Positions 25,901 to 34,509 of a stretch of 55,074 nt of DNA are shown piece by piece (position 1 is the stretch's first letter; every line of letters starts with the position of its first letter). The stretch comes from Aliidiomarina indica (GTDB lineage: Bacteria > Pseudomonadota > Gammaproteobacteria > Enterobacterales > Alteromonadaceae): assembly GCF_015354615.1 (NCBI RefSeq), contig NZ_JACAVQ010000010.1:1-55074 (forward strand), in the 5' to 3' direction. The notes under the pieces are model-generated. The model had not been told where the DNA came from. It saw only the letters and a list, made by a program, of their open reading frames with translations, and did no database searches. The translations under genes were made by a program, and so were the position numbers.

Positions 25901-26153
25901 GACACCGTTACAAGCACTACGCACGGCAACTTATGATGCGGCGAAGAGCTTAGGAATGGAGCATGCGATTGGTTCTATCGAAGTGGGTAAGCTGGCTGAT
26001 TTGGTCATCATCGATGGCAATCCGCTTGAAAACCTGCGCATCAGTGACCGAGTGACTTACACCATGGTGAATGGTCGCTTGTTCGATGCAGAAACGATGA
26101 ATGAACTTGGTCGAAATGCTCGCGAGCGTCGTCCGTTCTACTTCGAACAGTAA
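22962..26153 (+). CDS. Exported amidohydrolase with N-terminal TolB-like beta-propeller
   Basis: The 1063-residue product has a signal peptide (1-29, ending VSA-S). About 630 residues of PD40/TolB-type propeller repeats follow (repeated SPDGQYI, SPDGRYVYF and SPDGKKLAF motifs). A metal-dependent amidohydrolase domain from about 650 carries TMIPGLIDTHAHG (first metal site) and a late cluster ending GKLADLVIIDGNPL. Relatives include putative prolidases and imidazolonepropionase-like proteins; the reaction is not assigned. AGGA lies about 7 bases before the ATG. A terminator follows at 26184, so it ends the transcription unit. Confidence 0.88.
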   Translation: MHTITHTLKQWLPAAGLAAALCFSNTVSASNSWSVNEPMGEFKTVQVNTDEGTWMSVDISPDGQYIVFDMLGDIYRMPASGGDAQLLRGGIAWHMQPAYSPDGQYIAFTSDEGGGDNIWVMSADGDEAWQVTDESFRLLNSPAWSPDGNYLVARKHFTARRSLGAGEVWMYHKRGGQGVMLTARPNDQKDLGEPAFSPDGRYVYFSQDDTPGNTFHYNKDSVSGIYTIKRYDLETGDIDSIIGGMGGAIRPTPSPDGKKLAFVSRDDFQSKLYVYDLETGERTEVYGDLSRDMQETWAIHGVYPHMSWTADSRDIVFYAKGKINRVNTQTKQAAEIPFQVNVEKEVQEVVRFRQHIENDEFDVRMLRSAVVSPSGDRVIYEALGHLYSRSLPNGTAERLTSRSDRFEQFPSFSRNGQYLVYTTWHDQSQGQVVVRNLRSGQERVLPTGPGKFVEPVFSPDGNAVVYRKISGGYLSDPKHGLNTGLYYLALDSDEPKHISRNGSEPQFGSRSDRVYVNGFGASGPELRSIDVDTGESRTLYTSQHATEFRVSPDGQYLAFAERFRVFVTPFVERGQPIAIGPNDRQFPIEQLSQRAGDNLSWTSDSASLYWTLGPELYSASLNGMFDISGKPDFTKVADGTNISFSRAQYVPEQTIAFVGGTVVSMNGDEVIENAIVVVEGNRITAIGQEPQVRVPRGAEVIDFTGKTMIPGLIDTHAHGAQGENQIIPQQNWLLYAGLTFGVTTIHDPSNNTRQIFTASEMQKAGKIVGPRIFSTGTILYGANGPGFTAHVDSLDDARFHLERMKKVGAFSVKSYNQPRRDQRQQIIQAARELEMLVMPEGGSLFQHNLSMVADGHSVIEHSIPTEVLYGDVLQFWSQTETAYTPTLGVSYGGIWGENYWYAHTDVWNHPRLSQYVPERVLRPRSMRREIAPAHHYNHFNIAAGAKDLQDQGVMVTAGAHGQREGLAQHWEIWMMEQGGMTPLQALRTATYDAAKSLGMEHAIGSIEVGKLADLVIIDGNPLENLRISDRVTYTMVNGRLFDAETMNELGRNARERRPFYFEQ

Positions 26154-26183
26154 AATTTCTGAGGGTTTACCCTCCTTTACAAA

Positions 26184-26213
26184 AGCCCTGAGCACTTGCT
26201 CGGGGCTTTTTTT
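26184..26213 (+). terminator. Rho-independent terminator after amidohydrolase gene
   Basis: AGCCCTGAGCA and TGCTCGGGGCT form an 11-base stem with one G-T pair, followed by seven Ts. A small GAGGGTTTACCCTC palindrome lies just upstream. Confidence 0.9.
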
Positions 26214-26378
26214 ATGGCTCAATGCAGGATTTCTAAACAGGGCGGAAAAGACGATCTAGGGGGTTGTTGCTCTTCGCCCTGAGGGATTTCCCCTAAGCGT
26301 TTTTTGGTGTCTTAACTAACAACTTTGCAACATATTACGAGGTACAACGGAGGTTTACTTTCCATTTTGGTTTCTGGA

Positions 26379-26425
26379 CTCTGAGTATGCAAACTGCGCA
26401 AAAGTTGTTCGTTGTTTGCTCAGAG
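26379..26425 (+). promoter_or_regulatory. Hairpin in the 5' leader of the S8 protease gene
   Basis: CTCTGAG-TAT-GCAAAC pairs with GTTTGCTCAGAG, giving 13 base pairs with a 3-base bulge around a 19-base loop. A second, smaller hairpin (GATACC-TTTCC-GGTATC region, about 26443-26460) lies closer to the start codon. The leader is about 280 bases between the previous terminator and the ATG and holds no ORF of note, so a structured 5' untranslated region is plausible. It matches no riboswitch I know. Confidence 0.45.
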
Positions 26426-26491
26426 AAAACAAAAATAGAGTCGATACCTTTCCGGGTATCCCCCGATGAAACCAAGAAAAAATAAGTGATT

Positions 26492-28351
26492 ATGAAAAAT
26501 AAAAACAATAGATTAACTGTAACAACAGCCGCGGTTGTCGCCGCACTCGGTTTGGCCGTGCCATTTGCCCTTTATGCAGATAGCAGTGCAAACGCCGATA
26601 CCAATCCTTTAATTCAAACCGATGTCGCTAAGCCAGCGCCTCCCGGTCAAGCCCGACAAGTACGCGAGTTGCCCGCACAGGCCCAACCCAACCGCACGCA
26701 ACAAGCGGGGATGGTGACAGGCTTTATTGTGCAATTCTCGCCTGATCGGGATCCGGAGGTGGAAGCCAAGGTAAAAGGTAATCCAAGTGAGCGCGGTGCA
26801 TTAATGCAACAACGGGCCGCTGAATTGTCGGCACGCGCCGGACAAAACATGCGCTTCCAGCGGGCAATGGGCTTGCCTCATCATTACGTATTTCAGTTAG
26901 ATAAACAGCTGAATGGCAAAGAGGTTCGTGAAACCTTACAGAAGCTGCGTGGGCTTGATGGCGTTGCGAATGTGGAAGAGAACCGTATTCACACCATTAC
27001 CGCCGCGCCGAATGATCCGGGCTACTCTGCTCAATGGCATTACTATGAGCCGGTGGGTGGCATGAACGCCGAAGGCGCCTGGAGTCAGGGCATTACCGGT
27101 CAGGGCGCTGTGGTTGCTGTGCTAGATACCGGTTATCGCCCTCATGTGGATTTAGCCGCAAACATTTTGCAAGGCTACGACATGATCAGCGATGTATTTA
27201 TGGCAAACGATGGTGATGGTCGCGATACTGATGCCCGCGATCCAGGTGATTGGGTTTCTGCCGGGGCATGTGGTTTTAATAACCCGCCTCAGGACCAACC
27301 ATCAAGTTGGCATGGTACCCACGTGGCCGGTACGGTCTCGGCGGTGACCAACAATGGAACCGGGGTTGCCGGTGTGGCTTATGACGCCAAAGTAGTGCCG
27401 GTACGCGTGCTTGGTCGTTGTGGCGGTACCACCGCGGATATCGCCGATGGCATCTTATGGGCTGCAGGATTAAGTGTTCCGGGCGCTCCAGCAAATGCGA
27501 ATCCGGCCGATGTAATTAACTTGAGTTTGGGCGGCGGCGGTAGCTGTCAGTCGGTCACTCAATCTGCCATTAATAGCGCCCGTAACGCAGGCTCTGTAAT
27601 TGTTGTGGCAGCAGGGAACAGCAACACGAATGCGGCCAACTTTACGCCAGCAAGCTGTAACAACGTGGTTACTGTTGCTGCCACAAATCGTGATGGCGGT
27701 CGTGCGTATTACTCGAACTACGGCTCTGTTGTTGATTTAGCGGCACCAGGCGGCGCCATGAGTTCAGCAGGGGATCCTGAGGGTGTCTTGTCTACCTATA
27801 ACTCAGGTTCAACGACGCCTGCATCGGATAACTATTCCTATAGCCAAGGCACGTCGATGGCGGCCCCTCATGTGGCGGGTGTCGTTGCTCTGATCCGTCA
27901 GGCTAATCCTTCAGCAACCCCTGCAGAGATTGAGCAAATCATGCTCGACACTGTGCGTAGCTTCCCTGCAAATTGCAGTGGCTGTGGTGCCGGCATCATT
28001 GATGCGGAAGCGGCAGTGCAGTTGGCCATGGGCTCAGGGGGTGGTCAAAGTGGTGGTGGCGCAGTTGATAACTTATCGGCGGCCACAGGCGACTGGAATC
28101 GCTTCTTTATGGAAGTACCTGCTGGAATGACGCAACTTGAAGTACGTATCTCCGGTGGCACCGGTGATGCGGATCTTTATGTTCGGTTTGGCTCACAACC
28201 CACTTTAAATGATTGGGATTGTCGTCCTTACCAATGGGGGAATGATGAAATATGTACATTCCAGAACCCTGCGGCAGGTAACTGGTACTTCGGTGTTCAC
28301 GCTTATGAGGCTTACAGTGGTGTGCGCTTAGAAGCGACCTACTCGAACTAA
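26492..28351 (+). CDS. Secreted S8 (subtilisin-like) protease with PPC domain
   Basis: The product (about 619 residues) has a signal peptide (to about 31), an inhibitor-I9-like propeptide (about 70-168, including VTGFIVQFSPD and NVEENRIHTI) and an S8 catalytic domain with Asp212 (VLDTGYRPH), His274 (SWHGTHVAG) and Ser455 (GTSMAAPHVAG). A Gly-rich linker follows, then a C-terminal PPC domain (about 530-615, GTGDADLYVRFG). It is probably a secreted or autoprocessed extracellular protease. The ATG at 26492 was chosen over a GTG two codons upstream because KNKNN then begins the signal peptide's basic region. Terminators lie on both sides, so it is monocistronic. Confidence 0.93.
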   Translation: MKNKNNRLTVTTAAVVAALGLAVPFALYADSSANADTNPLIQTDVAKPAPPGQARQVRELPAQAQPNRTQQAGMVTGFIVQFSPDRDPEVEAKVKGNPSERGALMQQRAAELSARAGQNMRFQRAMGLPHHYVFQLDKQLNGKEVRETLQKLRGLDGVANVEENRIHTITAAPNDPGYSAQWHYYEPVGGMNAEGAWSQGITGQGAVVAVLDTGYRPHVDLAANILQGYDMISDVFMANDGDGRDTDARDPGDWVSAGACGFNNPPQDQPSSWHGTHVAGTVSAVTNNGTGVAGVAYDAKVVPVRVLGRCGGTTADIADGILWAAGLSVPGAPANANPADVINLSLGGGGSCQSVTQSAINSARNAGSVIVVAAGNSNTNAANFTPASCNNVVTVAATNRDGGRAYYSNYGSVVDLAAPGGAMSSAGDPEGVLSTYNSGSTTPASDNYSYSQGTSMAAPHVAGVVALIRQANPSATPAEIEQIMLDTVRSFPANCSGCGAGIIDAEAAVQLAMGSGGGQSGGGAVDNLSAATGDWNRFFMEVPAGMTQLEVRISGGTGDADLYVRFGSQPTLNDWDCRPYQWGNDEICTFQNPAAGNWYFGVHAYEAYSGVRLEATYSN

Positions 28352-28370
28352 GAAACGTTGGTGTACGTAT

Positions 28371-28397
28371 GGGCCAGCGGGAGCTGGCCCTTTTTTA
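28371..28397 (+). terminator. Rho-independent terminator after S8 protease gene
   Basis: GGGCCAGC and GCTGGCCC form a perfect stem around a GGGA loop, followed by six Ts. It lies 20 bases past the stop codon. Confidence 0.9.
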
Positions 28398-28422
28398 TGG
28401 TTGTGATTGGGCAAACTGGACG

Positions 28423-29355
28423 TTAATTGGCGGCGACGTCGGCAATTAACTGGCGAAACCATTTGTGGCCATCGTCGTGTTGTAACAACGGGCTCCAGAT
28501 CATTTGCAAATCGATTTTTGGAATCGGGAATGGGGGCTCTCTTAGCACCAAATCTGGGCTAGATTCATAGAGTTTCCCAGCCCGAGTAGGCAAGGTTGCA
28601 ATTAAACCTTCGCGCGCCAAGTGCATCGCCACGTGATAGTTTCGAGTGAACACTTTTATGCGCCGCTGATGCCCTAGTTTGGCCAAGGCTTCATCAACCC
28701 AGCCGAGCTTTTGTACCGCATCGGGTGTCATACCAATGCCTACCCCAAACCCTGTTTTACTTACCCAACAATGGCGGGCTTGCAAGTAGTTATCGAGGTT
28801 ATAGTTCTGCAAAATCGGATGTTCATGATGAATCAAGCAACTAAAGTCATCGTCCCATAACTTCTTCTGATGAAAACTTTGGGGCAAATCGTCGAAGCGG
28901 TTAATGGCGATATCCACCTTCCCATTCTCAACATCATGAAAGCTTACATCGCTCGGCGTCATCAAATCGATGGTGATGTTGGGCGCTTGCTCGCGTAATG
29001 CTTTTAACAGCGGTGCCATTAATGTGGACGCGGCGTAATCTGACACCATGATACGAAACACGCGGTCACTGTTCGCGGCCTCAAAGGTACGAGAAGGTTG
29101 AATCACTTCTTCGACCGAATACAGAATTTCGCGCACTTGCGATTGCATGGCCAGCGCGCGTTCCGTGGGCATCATGCCTTCAGATGTGCGTACCAAGATG
29201 GGATCGTTCAGCAAGTTACGCAGGCGCTTAAGGCCGTTACTCATGGCCGGCTGGGTAATATTGAGCTGTTCCGCAGCGCGAGTCACGTTGCGTTCTCGAA
29301 GCAGCGCGTCAAGATAGATCAGCAGGTTGAGATCGACATGGCGAAAATGATTCAT
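28423..29355 (-). CDS. LysR-family transcriptional regulator
   Basis: The 310-residue product has an N-terminal winged helix-turn-helix (residues 5-65; HVDLNLLIYLDALLRERNV, AAEQLNITQPAMSNGLKRL), then a helical linker and a periplasmic-binding-like effector domain. NodD-like relatives share the HVDLNLL start. It is divergent from aceK with about 125 bases between the start codons, so control of aceK is possible, but LysR targets and the ligand cannot be read from the sequence. Confidence 0.9.
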   Translation of the reverse strand: MNHFRHVDLNLLIYLDALLRERNVTRAAEQLNITQPAMSNGLKRLRNLLNDPILVRTSEGMMPTERALAMQSQVREILYSVEEVIQPSRTFEAANSDRVFRIMVSDYAASTLMAPLLKALREQAPNITIDLMTPSDVSFHDVENGKVDIAINRFDDLPQSFHQKKLWDDDFSCLIHHEHPILQNYNLDNYLQARHCWVSKTGFGVGIGMTPDAVQKLGWVDEALAKLGHQRRIKVFTRNYHVAMHLAREGLIATLPTRAGKLYESSPDLVLREPPFPIPKIDLQMIWSPLLQHDDGHKWFRQLIADVAAN

Positions 29356-29480
29356 GGAGTGAATTGTCTCTGCGCTAAAGAATAAGTACCATGAATTATA
29401 AAGGGGGCGTGAGGTTCTGCAATGATTTCTCTTGTTTATCTGCGCCCGATTGCAGTATCAAGAACCTTAGACACCCGAAA

Positions 29481-31283
29481 ATGACGATAACGGCGGTGAC
29501 CATGATCCATGGAAAACAAATAGCACGGCTTATTTTACAAGGCTTTCACGCCCATTATCGTGGTTTTCAGGAAATCACCGAGGAAGCCCGACAGCGCTTT
29601 ATCGAGAGAGATTGGGTAGCCATTCAATATGCTGCGCGGGCGCGCATCTCTTTTTATGATGAGCGCGTTAATGAATGTGTGGAAACCCTGCGTGAGCAGT
29701 TACAAACCGACATTCCCGATAGTGCTTTGTGGCAGCATGTCCGCGCTTTTTACGAAGAACTTCTGCAGTTTCACCCACAAGCAGAGCTCGCTGAAACTTT
29801 CTTTAATTCAGTGTTCTGTAAGCTGTTCCACCGGCGCTATTTTCATAATCAATTTATTTTCGTTGAATCGACATTAGCGCGCCGTATCCCACTGTCGGTG
29901 GAAACCGAATATCAAAGTTACTTTCCTGTCGCCGACGGCGTCAAATCGACGTTACGCAGCATCTTGCACGATATGGATCTCGGTGCGCCCTTTGCCGACC
30001 TTGAGAATGATCTTCACATATTAATGCGCGCCTTTGCCAAGCAAGCACAAGTGCGAGCATTGTCGGCGCATCAAATGCGGGTGGACGTGTTGCGCAGTCC
30101 TTTTTACCGCAATAAAGCGGCTTATATTGTAGGGCGCATTGTCACCGAGCAAGCCCAGTATCCGTTTATTGTGCCTGTACTTATCAACCGTCAGCGTTTG
30201 TTATTTCTTGATGCGTTAATTACCGATGTCGATCAGATGGTGATTATCTTCAGCTTCGCCCGTGCCTACTTTATGGTGAAAACGCGCGCACCGTCTGCGC
30301 TCGTTCGATTTTTGCAGGGGTTAATGCCACGAAAGACGCTGGCGGAGCTCTACTCGGCGATTGGTTTTCACAAACAAGGAAAAACCGAGTTCTATCGCGA
30401 GCTGCTCCAACACTTAGAGAAATCTAACGATAAATTAGCGGTAGCCCCCGGTATTCGCGGTTTAGTGATGATGGTATTTACGCTGCCGTCGTTCCCTTAT
30501 GTGTTTAAAGTGATTCGTGATCAGTTTCCGGAAAGCAAACCTTTTGGTCGCGATACAGTGTTGGCCCGCTATCAATTGGTAAAACGCCATGACCGCGTGG
30601 GTCGCATGGCAGATACCATCGAGTATTCCGAGGTGGCGCTGCCACGCGAACGCTTTTCTGATGAATTGTTCGACGAGCTACAGACCTCCATTGCTGGTTC
30701 CATGAAGGTTGAAGATGGTTTGGTGATTCTGCGTCACTGCTATATTGAAAAACGCATGATCCCGCTAAATCTTTATCTTGAATACGCCGATGAAGCGGAG
30801 ACCCGTCATCTTATAGACGACTACGGTTTGGCCTTAAAAGAAATGATTGCCGCCAATATTTTCCCCGGTGACATGTTGCTGAAGAACTTCGGTGTCACCC
30901 GCGGTAAGCGCGTGGTGTTCTATGACTATGATGAAGTGCAGTACCTGCATGAAGTGAATTTTAGGCGTCTCCCCAAGCCGAACACCTATGAAGATAGTTT
31001 AATGGCGGATAACGCGCATTCAGTGGCGCCCAACGATGTGTTTCCCGAGCAAGTGGCCACCTTTGTATTTCCCAACGCTAAACTGCGGGCGTTGTTCACT
31101 GAGCTGCACCCAGAATTGATCGACGCCGATTATTGGACGCAACAGCAACAGGCGGTGGCGAAAGGCGTCATTGCTGATGTATTTCCGTACCCGCAATCGA
31201 TTCGGTTTCACCACGAAAAAAAGCCCGATACACAAAGTACCGGGCAAAAGTGCGAGGAAGTCGCGCTGAAAAACGAAATTTAA
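29481..31283 (+). CDS. aceK: Isocitrate dehydrogenase kinase/phosphatase
   Basis: AceK reversibly phosphorylates isocitrate dehydrogenase and so sends isocitrate to the glyoxylate shunt, whose enzymes are encoded next to it. Family marks: LILQGFHAHYRGFQEITEEARQRF at the start, YQSYFPVADG, the ATP-binding APGIRGLVMMVFTLPS and FPYVFKVI, and GDMLLKNFGVTRGKRVVFYDYDE. Start: an upstream ATG at 29391 would add 30 residues unlike the family; ATG at 29481 or 29502 fits better (about 600 or 593 residues). Unlike the usual aceBAK operon, aceK is convergent with aceA, with 8 bases between stops. Confidence 0.93.
   Translation: MTITAVTMIHGKQIARLILQGFHAHYRGFQEITEEARQRFIERDWVAIQYAARARISFYDERVNECVETLREQLQTDIPDSALWQHVRAFYEELLQFHPQAELAETFFNSVFCKLFHRRYFHNQFIFVESTLARRIPLSVETEYQSYFPVADGVKSTLRSILHDMDLGAPFADLENDLHILMRAFAKQAQVRALSAHQMRVDVLRSPFYRNKAAYIVGRIVTEQAQYPFIVPVLINRQRLLFLDALITDVDQMVIIFSFARAYFMVKTRAPSALVRFLQGLMPRKTLAELYSAIGFHKQGKTEFYRELLQHLEKSNDKLAVAPGIRGLVMMVFTLPSFPYVFKVIRDQFPESKPFGRDTVLARYQLVKRHDRVGRMADTIEYSEVALPRERFSDELFDELQTSIAGSMKVEDGLVILRHCYIEKRMIPLNLYLEYADEAETRHLIDDYGLALKEMIAANIFPGDMLLKNFGVTRGKRVVFYDYDEVQYLHEVNFRRLPKPNTYEDSLMADNAHSVAPNDVFPEQVATFVFPNAKLRALFTELHPELIDADYWTQQQQAVAKGVIADVFPYPQSIRFHHEKKPDTQSTGQKCEEVALKNEI
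31215..31250 (-). terminator. aceA terminator embedded in the 3' end of aceK
   Basis: On the minus strand GCCCGGTAC-TTTGT-GTATCGGGC forms a 9-base stem followed by seven Ts, about 45 bases past the aceA stop. The same bases encode the aceK residues HEKKPDTQSTGQK. The U-run exists only for leftward transcription, so it should stop aceBA read-through. Confidence 0.8.
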
Positions 31284-31291
31284 GACTTACT

Positions 31292-32629
31292 CTAGGCAGC
31301 AGGTTCGCTGAACTGCTCTTCTTCCGTGGAGCCTTTTAATGCAGTCACGGACGAGGCGCCGCCTTGAATGACATTAGTGACATCATCGAAGTAGCCCGTA
31401 CCGACCTCTTGCTGATGCGCTACGAAGGTATAACCGCGATCCGCCGAGGCGAACTCTTCTTCCTGAAGCTTCACATAGGCCGACATGTCATTGCGCGCAT
31501 AGTCGTACGCCAGATTAAACATGTGATACCACATGTTATGCACCCCAGCGAGGGTAATAAACTGGAACTTATAACCCATGGCCGCTAGTTCACGTTGGAA
31601 CTTGGCAATGGTGGTGTCGTCTAGATTGCGCTTCCAGTTAAACGACGGTGAACAGTTGTAGGCAAGCATTTTACCCGGATACTTTTTGTGAATGGCTTCG
31701 GCAAATTGCCGCGCTTCGTCGAGATCCGGCTTGGCTGTTTCACACCACACCAAATCAGCATAAGGCGCATAGGCTAACCCGCGTGATATCGCTTGCTCGA
31801 TACCCGGTTTCACCCGATAGAAGCCCTCCGCAGTGCGCTCTCCCGTAATAAATGGCATGTCATTTGGGTCGACATCGTTTGTCAGCAAATCCGCCGCGTT
31901 GGCATCGGTGCGTGCAACAATAAGGGTATCGACACCGGCGACATCAGCAGCTAATCGCGCTGCAATGAGTTTCTGTACGGCCTCTTGTGTAGGCACCAGC
32001 ACTTTCCCGCCCATATGGCCGCATTTTTTCACCGATGCTAACTGATCTTCGAAGTGAACCCCGGCGGCGCCTGCTTTAATCATACCCAGCATCAGTTCGT
32101 AGGCATTGAGCACTCCACCAAAACCCGCTTCGGCATCGGCGACGATAGGTGCAAAGTAATCAATATATTTTGGATCGTCGGGATGAATTCCTTTCGACCA
32201 TTGAATTTGGTCGGCGCGCGCGAACGAATTATTGATGCGCTCGATCACCTTGGGCACCGAGTCCACCGGATACAACGACTGATCTGGATACATGCTGGCC
32301 GCTGAGTTGTTATCGGCCGCCACTTGCCAACCCGATAAGTAGATGGCTTGTAAGCCCGCTTTCACTTGCTGCACCGCCTGACCGCCGGTAAGGGCCCCGA
32401 GTGCATTAACATAGTCCTTGCCGAATTTTTCCTGGGCCGCTCCGTTAAGTAACCGCCAAAGCTTGCCGGCACCTTGTTGGGCATGGGTGTATTGAACTTG
32501 GCGAGAGCCTCTTAGACGCACCACATCTTCCGCGCTGTAGGTTCGTTCAATTCCTTGCCAACGCGGGGATGTCTCCCAGGTATCTTTCAGGTCTTGCGCC
32601 GCTTGTTGAATATGTATTGAGCTAGCCAT
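31292..32629 (-). CDS. aceA: Isocitrate lyase
   Basis: Cleaves isocitrate to glyoxylate and succinate, the first step of the glyoxylate shunt. The 445-residue product is the bacterial AceA length. The catalytic loop [10 protein letters not shown] carries the essential Cys; other marks are [34 protein letters not shown] and [25 protein letters not shown] precedes the ATG. It lies 30 bases after aceB, so aceB-aceA is an operon. The Ala/Glu-rich tail is variable in the family. Confidence 0.96.
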   Translation of the reverse strand: MASSIHIQQAAQDLKDTWETSPRWQGIERTYSAEDVVRLRGSRQVQYTHAQQGAGKLWRLLNGAAQEKFGKDYVNALGALTGGQAVQQVKAGLQAIYLSGWQVAADNNSAASMYPDQSLYPVDSVPKVIERINNSFARADQIQWSKGIHPDDPKYIDYFAPIVADAEAGFGGVLNAYELMLGMIKAGAAGVHFEDQLASVKKCGHMGGKVLVPTQEAVQKLIAARLAADVAGVDTLIVARTDANAADLLTNDVDPNDMPFITGERTAEGFYRVKPGIEQAISRGLAYAPYADLVWCETAKPDLDEARQFAEAIHKKYPGKMLAYNCSPSFNWKRNLDDTTIAKFQRELAAMGYKFQFITLAGVHNMWYHMFNLAYDYARNDMSAYVKLQEEEFASADRGYTFVAHQQEVGTGYFDDVTNVIQGGASSVTALKGSTEEEQFSEPAA

Positions 32630-32659
32630 AATGATATTCCTTGTTGATAAGGGTGAGAT

Positions 32660-34258
32660 CTAAAGAAGTTCATACCCAGGAAGGGTTAAGAATTCAGTGA
32701 GTTCGTCGGCGGTGGTAATGGTTTCCAGCAGTTCGATTGCTTGTGCAAAAGGCTCCTGTTGCCAGCGTTCAGGGCCCACGTGCTCGGCCACCACGTCGCT
32801 TTCTTCCCGGAGCAGCTGACGGAATAGATCTTTGGTTACGACGCGGCCATCACTGAGTGTTTTTTCGTGCTGAATCCACTGCCAAATTGAGGTGCGGGAG
32901 ATTTCTGCAGTAGCTGCGTCCTCCATTAATCCATAAATCGGCACACAACCTTTGCCATCAAGCCAAGCGGCGATATATTGCAAGGCCACGCGTATATTGG
33001 TGCGCATACCTGCTTCCGTGCGCTCGCCTTGTGACGGTTCAAGCAAGTCGGCTTGGGTAATGGGGGCATCGTCTGCACGTAGTACATGGAGTTGATTGGG
33101 ATAATCGCCAATATATTTGGCCACTACATCCCGCACCGTTGACGCGAGGCCAGGGTGGGCAATCCAGGTACCATCATGACCATTGCGAAATTCAAGTTCC
33201 TTATCTGCCCGCACTTTTTCCAGAATTTTGCTGTTTTCTTGCGGATCTTTAGCGGGAATAAGTGCCGCCATTCCGCCCATGGCCAAAGCCCCCCGTTGAT
33301 GACAGGTTTGAATTAATAGACGGGAATAGGCACTGAGGAATGGCTGCTCCATGGTGACCACTTGACGATCGGGCAGCACCCGATCAGGATGACGCTTAAG
33401 GGTTTTAATGTAGCTAAAGATATAGTCCCAACGACCGCAATTCAGACCGACAATGTGTTCTTTCAGGGCATGCAAAATCTCATGCATTTGAAACACTGCA
33501 GGCAAGGTTTCAATGAGTACAGTGCAACGAATGGTGCCGGTTTTTACGCCAAAATACTGCTCGGTAAAGTGGAACACGTTGCTCCACCAAGCCGCTTCAG
33601 TGTGGTGCTGCAATTTGGGGATATAGTAATAAACACCGCTGTTGTTGTTCTGACGGACGTTCAGGTTATGGAAAAAATAGAGCGCAAAATCAAACAAGGC
33701 GCCGGAAATAGCACGGCCCTTGAACAAAACGTGTTTTTCCGGAAGGTGCAAACCACGCACGCGGGCAATCAGCATCGCCGGGTTTGGTTTTAGTGCGTAA
33801 TGCTTACCGGAAACGGGATCGCTGTGGCTGATGGTGCCTAGGTTCGCATCGCGTAAATTGATTTGCCCCTGAATAATGCCATCCCAAGTAGGGGATTGCG
33901 CATCTTCAAAGTCGGCCATAAAGACGTCAACATCGGCATTCAATGCATTAATGATCATTTTCCGATCAACGGGGCCGGTAATTTCTAAGTGGCGTTTCTG
34001 TAAATCCTTTGGAATTGGAGCAACCGACCACTCGGAGAGACGCACGGACTCCGTCTGTTCAGAGAAATTAGGCAGCTCACCGGCATCGTAGCGCTCTTGT
34101 TGCTTTAGTCGCGCCGCCAGAAGTTGCTCGCGCGGCTCACTAAACTCCTCGACTAAGGCACTCAGAAAATCTAAGGCGTCTGGGGTAAGTATCGCTTCTT
34201 GCTGCGTCGTAAGAGGCTGCGTGAATTGAAAGTTATGAAGTTGCGTTGCACTGGTCAT
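32660..34258 (-). CDS. aceB: Malate synthase A
   Basis: Condenses glyoxylate with acetyl-CoA to malate, the second glyoxylate-shunt step. The 532-residue product is typical for MSA. Signature GRWDYIFSYIK, plus VDVFMADFEDAQSPTWDG (metal-binding Asp/Glu) and GIDNDL-free malate synthase A features such as DGTWIAHPGL and NIRVALQYIAAWL. It is the first gene of the aceBA pair. The ribosome-binding site before the ATG is weak. A long inverted repeat lies about 180 bases upstream. Confidence 0.95.
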   Translation of the reverse strand: MTSATQLHNFQFTQPLTTQQEAILTPDALDFLSALVEEFSEPREQLLAARLKQQERYDAGELPNFSEQTESVRLSEWSVAPIPKDLQKRHLEITGPVDRKMIINALNADVDVFMADFEDAQSPTWDGIIQGQINLRDANLGTISHSDPVSGKHYALKPNPAMLIARVRGLHLPEKHVLFKGRAISGALFDFALYFFHNLNVRQNNNSGVYYYIPKLQHHTEAAWWSNVFHFTEQYFGVKTGTIRCTVLIETLPAVFQMHEILHALKEHIVGLNCGRWDYIFSYIKTLKRHPDRVLPDRQVVTMEQPFLSAYSRLLIQTCHQRGALAMGGMAALIPAKDPQENSKILEKVRADKELEFRNGHDGTWIAHPGLASTVRDVVAKYIGDYPNQLHVLRADDAPITQADLLEPSQGERTEAGMRTNIRVALQYIAAWLDGKGCVPIYGLMEDAATAEISRTSIWQWIQHEKTLSDGRVVTKDLFRQLLREESDVVAEHVGPERWQQEPFAQAIELLETITTADELTEFLTLPGYELL

Positions 34259-34438
34259 AAATTGATCCGTGTTGTTACAAGATTGTTAACCACGAAATCA
34301 GTATGCGACGCTATTTTTTATTCATCCAATGTATGGCGTAAATCATCATCATTCACAGAGATTATGAATAAAGGCCATAAATATGGTGAATCACAACGAA
34401 TAATGGATAATAAACTGAAATATAAAGGACTTGTGCGT

Positions 34439-34487
34439 TTGGACGCTGTGTTGCTGCGACATATTATGTCGCAGCAACAGTGTCCAA
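34439..34487. repeat. Long inverted repeat upstream of aceB
   Basis: GTTGCTGCGACATA and TATGTCGCAGCAAC are perfect 14-base arms around one T; after a short mismatch, TGGAC and GTCCA extend the stem. It lies between the end of nhaD (34510) and aceB (34258), both leftward. No U-run follows, so a simple terminator is unlikely; an operator or attenuating hairpin for aceBA is the alternative. Confidence 0.75.
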
Positions 34488-34509
34488 CCCGAGCGTATTA
34501 ACCGGCAAA

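Noticed and set aside
26341..26470. A known riboswitch (for example c-di-GMP type) ahead of the S8 protease gene
   Set aside because: Hairpins are present but the conserved loop sequences of the riboswitch classes I know are not.
29391..29480. N-terminal 30-residue extension of AceK
   Set aside because: The added Cys-rich residues do not resemble AceK starts; ATG at 29481 or 29502 fits the family.
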